Assembly: GCA_037974665.1 (NCBI GenBank)
Contig: CM075765.1
Location: forward strand, 16,549,501-16,613,500
Origin: Ehretia macrophylla
Lineage: Eukaryota > Streptophyta > Magnoliopsida > Boraginales > Ehretiaceae
Direction: 5' to 3'
Length of the DNA: 64,000 nucleotides
Part shown: positions 58,357-64,000 of the stretch, one piece after another
How the letters are laid out: every line of letters starts with the position of its first letter
Position numbering within the stretch: position 1 is the stretch's first letter
Notes under the pieces: model-generated
Told to the model about the DNA's origin: nothing
The model's database searches: none
What the model saw: the letters and a program-made list of their open reading frames with translations, nothing else
Made by a program: the position numbers and the translations under genes

Positions 58357-59800
58357 CAAGACGCAAGATAATTGCGTTCTTGAGATTGGCACTAACAAAT
58401 TCCGAGAGCGTGACAAATTTAATATGCTCATCGCCATGTTTCTTATATTTTTTTAATTAGTTGAGAACCTCGATGATTTGTCATTCTTAACATTTTATGT
58501 TTTTATATCATAAATATTAAACAAATGATATTTGTTTTCCACATTATTTTGAAGAAAATGTTATTTTGATCCACATAACACTTGTAGGAAATTCTGTAAG
58601 GCAAGGCCTGACGGCCAAGCTTTTTGTTAATGCCCACAAGTTATGAGTCAAAATAAGTCTTTGTGACCAAGAATTGGATGAAATAATTAACTTGTTGTAA
58701 TTAGAGGTTGTGACTTAAAATTACGATTTCGACATTTACTATAAAAATTAAAAAGAAAAAAAAAGTAAGGTGAAATGCTCAAATAATGTCATGTTGTAAT
58801 TAAAGATTAATAAAAAATAAATAAATAAATGAGTTGATCAAATCTGTTATAATAGATCTTATCTAATAGATGAGTGAGAAAGTAGATGAGAGGATCAAAA
58901 ACCTTGGAAAATATTTATCTCCTTGTGATTTTTTCTATGTGCCTCAATAATAGGTAAATAAGCACCTTTTAGTTTCAAGATAGTGCAGTTAATTCTCAAA
59001 TGCCAAAATTGTCATTTTCTTATATACTTCAACAAAAGTCATTGAGTGCTTATATATTAGGCATTTGATACTTTAGGAGTTAAATGGACTATTATTAAAA
59101 CCGTAAAGTGGTTATTGTATGGGATCGACCCCTATGTAGTAGTATATATTTTTTCGAATAATTTGAAAGGTTTCAATTGCGGATCGCTAGCTAGATAACC
59201 TTCCAAATAATCAACTGCCCACTGATATCATCATAATAGGTGCTTATATTTGTTTTTGTAATGATATAATATATAGAGTAGTTATCTATTTTAGTCTCTC
59301 AATAATATGATTAAAGAGTTGAATAAATTAATTTTATATTTCACATTTTCAAAAAAATTTACATTACACACGTGTGACGTTCATGTATCGTACGGGTATA
59401 AAACTAGTATATATATAGCCAAAATTATACTTATACAGCTTACGATTCTTGAAAAGTGATGGTCCCTACAGTTCGTATTTATTGGAGGCATGCTCAGTTA
59501 TGGCCAAGTAACGCATTTATGTGGCCATTCAATTATTGAAACTCTTGACCAAAAATAAAACGACAAAAGGATAAGATGATAAATATCGATGTATTTGAGT
59601 TCACAAATTGGACTTGGAGCCATTGTGCATGCAAATCTGTGATGTATGTTGGGATGGCAAAACCTATAACCAAACTTCAATTTGGGGGTCTCCATATCCT
59701 CAGGCTATCAGAAGACATGGCAACGTGACCTGATAATCTGACAGGACTGGAGTGGAGGTTTTGTACGAACCAACGTGAATACGGACCTAATGTGAATGCT

Positions 59801-60184
59801 CTTCCAGGCATTACAACGTTTGACGATGATGTAAGGTTCCCTCTACAGGCGCGCGCCCACACACATATATATTTGGCACATGTTACTATTGAATATATAA
59901 TCCATATTTCAGATACGGCATGTGCATGTGGAGCAAAAATAGGAATAATGACATGCAAGTCCTGGTTTTTAGCCTTTCTAAGTCAGATAGGTTCTTGAGT
60001 TTATTTTTTTCTCTTTGCAGGTCCCTCTAGTTTAACTGCATTAGTACATTTTCCAAATTGGTTGGTTGTTTGTTTTATTCATTTATTTATTTTGAAAAAA
60101 TAAATAAAATAACTTTCCGTATTATGTAAAATATATATTTTTGCAAAAACTTTTTTTTTTTAAAGTTCTAATTTGAAATTTCTT
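59801..60184. other. Intergenic DNA
   Basis: No gene is seen. The 68-codon ORF at 59792-59998 has no recognisable family. Confidence 0.45.
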
Positions 60185-60495
60185 ATTTTGCTGGGCGTCT
60201 CCAACTTATCAAATATGTGTTGGTTAGGATTCAATCTTATTGGTCTGGTATTCTGGCTTATGTTGCCAAGTGGAGCTCTCACAGAAGTTGAGCGATATTT
60301 TGCCTGTTTTCTATGGAATGGTGATGCTTCAGGTCATGCGAGAGCCAAAGTCGCTTGGATTTCGGTTGCAAAACTTTTGAGGAAAGGGTCTAGGTGTTCG
60401 AAGACTTGAGGATTTAAATCTCTCTCTCTCTCTCATGTTGAAACAGTTATGGTCTCTCCTCCATGATTCAAATTTAGTCTGGACTCAGTAGGTGA
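60185..60495 (+). pseudogene. LINE reverse transcriptase C-terminal fragment
   Basis: The frame starts GRLQLIKYVLVRIQSYWSGI, shifts, then reads EVERYFACFLWNGDASGHAR and AKVAWISVAK, and shifts again to GLGVRRLEDLNLSL and LKQLWSLLHDSNLVWTQ. This is the order in plant L1-type ORF2 just after the RT domain. At least two frame changes and a CT microsatellite (60419-60435) lie within it. Fragment only, unrelated in position to the other LINEs. Confidence 0.85.
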
Positions 60496-62165
60496 ATTCA
60501 AATCTGTTAAAAATGTTTACCAATTATAAATAATGAAACCTTTGAGTCTGCCAAATTCACAGCCAGAAAAAGAGAAACATATTAATATCTAATCAATATG
60601 CACTTTCAATAAAGCAGTTGCATGATTAAATGGAATAATAGATTCAAATTGAATAATATTTAATTCAAATTGAATAATAGATTCTAATTTGATATTAATA
60701 TTTTTTTAAAAAATATGTTTCTCATAACAGGGCACTACAAGATAGCACTTGCATATTATATTAATATCTACAAGAAAGCAGTGTACGATATTTAGAAATA
60801 TCCTACGATGATGAGTAATATTTAATTGAAATTGAATAATAGATTCGATGTATGATGTAGAACGCAATAAGCACCTGTAATAAAAAGTGAAATCATTTAA
60901 TATGTTTATTTTTAGAATTATATGTATACCATATTTGTTTTGCTAAATATGGTAGTTTAAATTTTTTGTATTTAATGCTTTGTACTATAGTTGGACGATT
61001 ATTTTACCAGGATTAATATAATTCATTGATAATATTTAATGACATATGTCATTAATTCGTATAAATATTACATAGAATTATAGAGAATAAAATTGTAGAA
61101 CAGGTCCAAAAATATCACCATCTTTTCCACATTATTCCATCGGAAATAGCTAGTAATGGAGTAGCACTTCCTATAGTACAAGCTGAGATTAGATTTAGAA
61201 CCCTTGATACTCTATAAAGACAAGTCCATCCAGGAAATGGGGAGTATTTATTTCTTGGTAAGTTGATTTGCTTTTTTTTTTTGTTATCTCAAATAATCTT
61301 TCAAAAACAGACCCAGAAAAGAAAAAAGTAATATTTTCAATAAGTTTTGCTTTTCTTTTTTCTTGTCTTTGTTCGAGTTATAATGAGTGCAATCCTCGAA
61401 GATATACATAACCTACCTATCTAATAATTATGAACTAAGAGTATTCAAAAGTTACATAACTTATTTACTCGACACTATTTATACATGTTCAGTATTGTTT
61501 ATCTTTATATCACATCAAAGATGATAGTCATATCAAAGAAATTGAACAAAATCGAAAACGAATCTGAACACCTTATCCTAAGTCGGATACACTTTAGCTA
61601 GGTTCGAATTTACACCCCATCACTACTTATCCAATAATTATAAACTAAAGAGTATTCAAAAGTTACATAAATGAAACAACTAGCAGATGGAATTCACAAA
61701 TTTAACACACCGCGAAGGCACAATCCGTCAGAACGTTGTACATGAGAGTTGAGGCCAAAAAGATAAAAGAAAGATATATTACCCTAAATAGATTAAAAAT
61801 CCGTTTTTAATCTCACAACTCTGACTGTGAAGGATTATAATTATCAATGAATTCTCTTATATAACAGGCACGGTTATTGCTCGAAAAAGTAGACGTGGAA
61901 CCAGTAAAATTTTGCCACGTATCCTTCATCAGACCGGCTCTCAATTAATACGTAGAAATCAGATGCTTCACGTCAAAAGTAGCTTTCATATAGTTGTTGA
62001 AAAATAAGTAATAATTACGTCAGCGACAATGTGGTCCAGGATATCTATCCGGATCAATATTGCTGATAATTAAGGAGTTGAATGCGACCGCCGATTAATT
62101 AATCGATTCATAAACATTGATTGTAACGTGAAACTTCTTCCAATTTTTTTATTTTCAGTTTTTCA
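60496..62165. other. AT-rich intergenic DNA with a short repeated phrase
   Basis: No gene is seen. A phrase of about 35 bases, AATAATTAT(G/A)AACTAA, then GAGTATTCAAAAGTTACATAA, occurs near 61423 and 61634 in the same direction. Confidence 0.5.
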
Positions 62166-62175
62166 TTATTCTAAT

Positions 62176-62863
62176 GGGCAAAAACCATTTTAGTCTCTCA
62201 GGTTTGCTCTAAAGACCAAATTGGTCTTTCAAGTTTGTAAAAAGACCAAAAAGGTCCCTCCAATTAATTTTTATTAGTCAAATGTTAATAATTAAAGGGT
62301 TGACCGAGTTAAAAGACCATTATATCCTTAGACAACATATATTATAAAAGAAAATTACGATAAAAGTTTAAATCAGTCTAAAAAAACATAATTAACAACA
62401 TTTGTGCAGGAAAAAAAAAACTAAAACTAAAAAATATCAATTCAAACATAAACAAATTAAATTCAGTAATATATCGTTAAAAAATGAACAATCATCATCG
62501 ACATAATTAACAGCAAGGGTACCAGCCAGAAAATATGATGAATCATGATTGTTCATTTTTTAACGATATATTACTAACTTTAATTTGTTTATGTTTGAAC
62601 TGATATTTTTTAGTTTTTGTTTTTTTTTCCTCCGCGAATTATGTGAATTATGTTTTTTTAGACTGATTTAGACTTTTATTATAATTTTCTTTTATAATAT
62701 ATGTTGCCTAAGGATATAATGGTCTTTTAACTCAGTCAATCATTTGACTATTAATATTTGACTAACAAAAGTTAACTAGAGGGACCTTTTTGGTCTTTTT
62801 ACAAACTTAAGGGACCAATTTAGTCTTTAGAGTAAACCTCAGGGACTAAAATGGTTTTGACCC
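62176..62863. mobile_element. Foldback Mutator-type MITE with 10 bp target duplication
   Basis: The left end is GGGCAAAAACCATTTTAGTC and the right end GACTAAAATGGTTTTGACCC. The two arms, each about 320 bp, are near complements of each other along almost the whole element, with a loop of about 40 bases around 62505-62540. TTATTCTAAT stands on both sides (62166-62175 and 62864-62873). Arms include AGGTCCCT and GGATATAATGGTCTTTTAAC phrases. No coding capacity. A transcript would form a long hairpin. Confidence 0.9.
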
Positions 62864-62873
62864 TTATTCTAAT

Positions 62874-64000
62874 GCTTTTATGCTAAAAGTATTCCAATGC
62901 TTCGCTGTTTTTGCAATAAACAATTCAAAAACAGCACATTTATATGACTTGACATTGATGTTACGCAATACTTGCCCTAGCCCAATAATATCATAACTAG
63001 CCAAAAATTATAATTGTGTACAAGGTCAACGACAACTTCTGACAGAAAAAATAACAAAAGAACTGAACAACAATAGTTGGACACATAACTTTGCTCTGAT
63101 TGCAATCAACATTTGAAAGAAGAAAATTTATATATTTTCCTGGAGGAAAGAAAAAAAAAAATTCACCTCAATAAACCTTTGAAAATACAGGTTACGTTTA
63201 CATGATTCGAAATTTAATTAATTTAATATTTTTTTTTTGATTTTATATTTATCGACTACTTGTTTTACGGCCATAAATAGATCATAACTAGACGCTATAA
63301 GAATTTTGTAGTCTAAGATGAACAACTGGGCTATAATTGTTTATGTTTCTTAATTTATTCTTATCAATTGATAGAGGTGAATATACTCCTTCATATTGAA
63401 AATTATTAATGGGGGTTGAGATTACACCAAATTTACTTCAGCTATTTAAGCTTTTTGACTTTTTTCTTTTTGGGTAAATAATTTTTGGGGTCACTAAACT
63501 ATTTTTTCAGTTATATTTTGACCATTTAATTATTTTTGATTCTAAAATGACCATTAGTTTTTTAAAGTGGTCTCATTTATGACAATTTGTTAAATTCCAT
63601 TTAAAAAAATTAATTGACAGGGGTTAAAACATAAATAATCAAAATAAAGATACCCAAACAAATTTATTTTTATTCTTGTCCCTGTCATTGTTTTATTATT
63701 TTCTTTTCTTCCTCCATCTCTCCTCCCTTGAACACCACCATTCACCACCACCCCATCCACTGCCACCATCACCATTTTCCATGTCATCACACCACCACTG
63801 ATCACCCAAAAAAAATCATTATCCTTCACCTTTTTTTTTATTGGCACCATAATTGAATCATTGCAGTAGCGTTCAGAAATTATAGAGCACACTATATAAC
63901 ATGATCTTAGTCTACTGTGCTAATTCCATATGATTTTGAGTTTCGGGCATGGTTGGTCTTCAAGAGATCTCAGAGGCTAATATATACAGGCAGCCATGGA
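62874..64000. other. Intergenic DNA to the window end
   Basis: No supported gene. About 63470-63590 holds TTTTGGGGTCACTAAAC and TAAAATGACCATTAGTTTTT phrases like part of another TIR element, without a visible partner. The minus ORF at 63590-63892 runs through CCACCA simple sequence and is not convincing. Confidence 0.45.

Larger units (their letters stand above)
55733..59800 (+). other. Segmental duplication block, copy 2
   Basis: It matches 20961-26520 in order. Differences are the solo LTR 56454-57857, a 41 bp tandem duplication at 58275, a private stretch at about 59225-59425, and absence of the 22577-24005 and 24382-26065 pieces. No gene is present apart from the MATE remnant upstream. 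Confidence 0.8.

Noticed and set aside
63590..63892. 100-codon minus ORF near the window end
   Set aside because: It runs through CCACCA simple sequence, and the rest is AT-rich and unlike any known protein.

Overview
The window is nuclear DNA of a flowering plant, most likely a dicot. It is AT-rich, its one intact host gene has GT-AG introns, and most of the rest is plant transposable elements of recognisable classes (Ty3/gypsy, probable Copia, L1-type LINE, CACTA, Mutator-like, PIF/Harbinger-like MITEs). I cannot name the species. No rRNA, tRNA, CRISPR array or bacterial operon is visible.

The only complete host gene is a MATE-family transporter of the DTX33/34/35-like group on the + strand (eight exons, 17507-20960, 513 residues, open throughout). 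Two broken relatives flank it. One is an exon 5-6 fragment at 6168-6790. The other, at 54824-55732, has only exons 6-8 with a damaged last exon. The second relative belongs to a larger segmental duplication: about 20070-26520 matches about 54824-59800, with different insertions in each copy, and a further piece of its intron 5 lies at 45670-45772. These paralogous blocks act as each other's empty-site controls and allow insertions to be ordered.

Layout. 1-5683: minus-strand Athila-like Ty3/gypsy remnant (broken RT-RNase H-integrase and a downstream plant-transposon-protein ORF). 6168-6790: MATE fragment. 8988-9235: RNase H-like remnant. 9838-16707: a MITE split by a 6.4 kb L1-type LINE (9927-16346, minus), which itself carries a MITE. 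17507-20960: the MATE gene. 20961-26520: duplicated block with private insertions. 26614-27005: Mutator-type MITE. 27488-31653: solo LTR with a second solo LTR inside it. 33028-35567 and 37551-38743: two long-TIR elements. 39236-45661: a minus-strand Athila-like LTR carrying another solo LTR (39297-42870), a PIF-type MITE and a truncated LINE. 45773-54823: a Ty3/gypsy 5' LTR and gag inserted in MATE-derived intron sequence and interrupted by a 7.2 kb non-autonomous CACTA element (47129-54322). 54824-59800: second MATE block with a Copia-like solo LTR. 60185-60495: LINE fragment. 62176-62863: near-perfect foldback Mutator-type element.

The most notable object is the CACTA element. It has matching termini and a TCA target duplication, a 514 bp tandem array at one end, no visible transposase, and a passenger exon that I recognise as the glucosidase II beta subunit (LDLa tail plus coiled coil), now disabled by a stop and a frameshift. 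The rest of the window reads as layered transposon insertion around a small MATE family, not as a new enzymatic system. All homology calls were made by eye and still need database searches.
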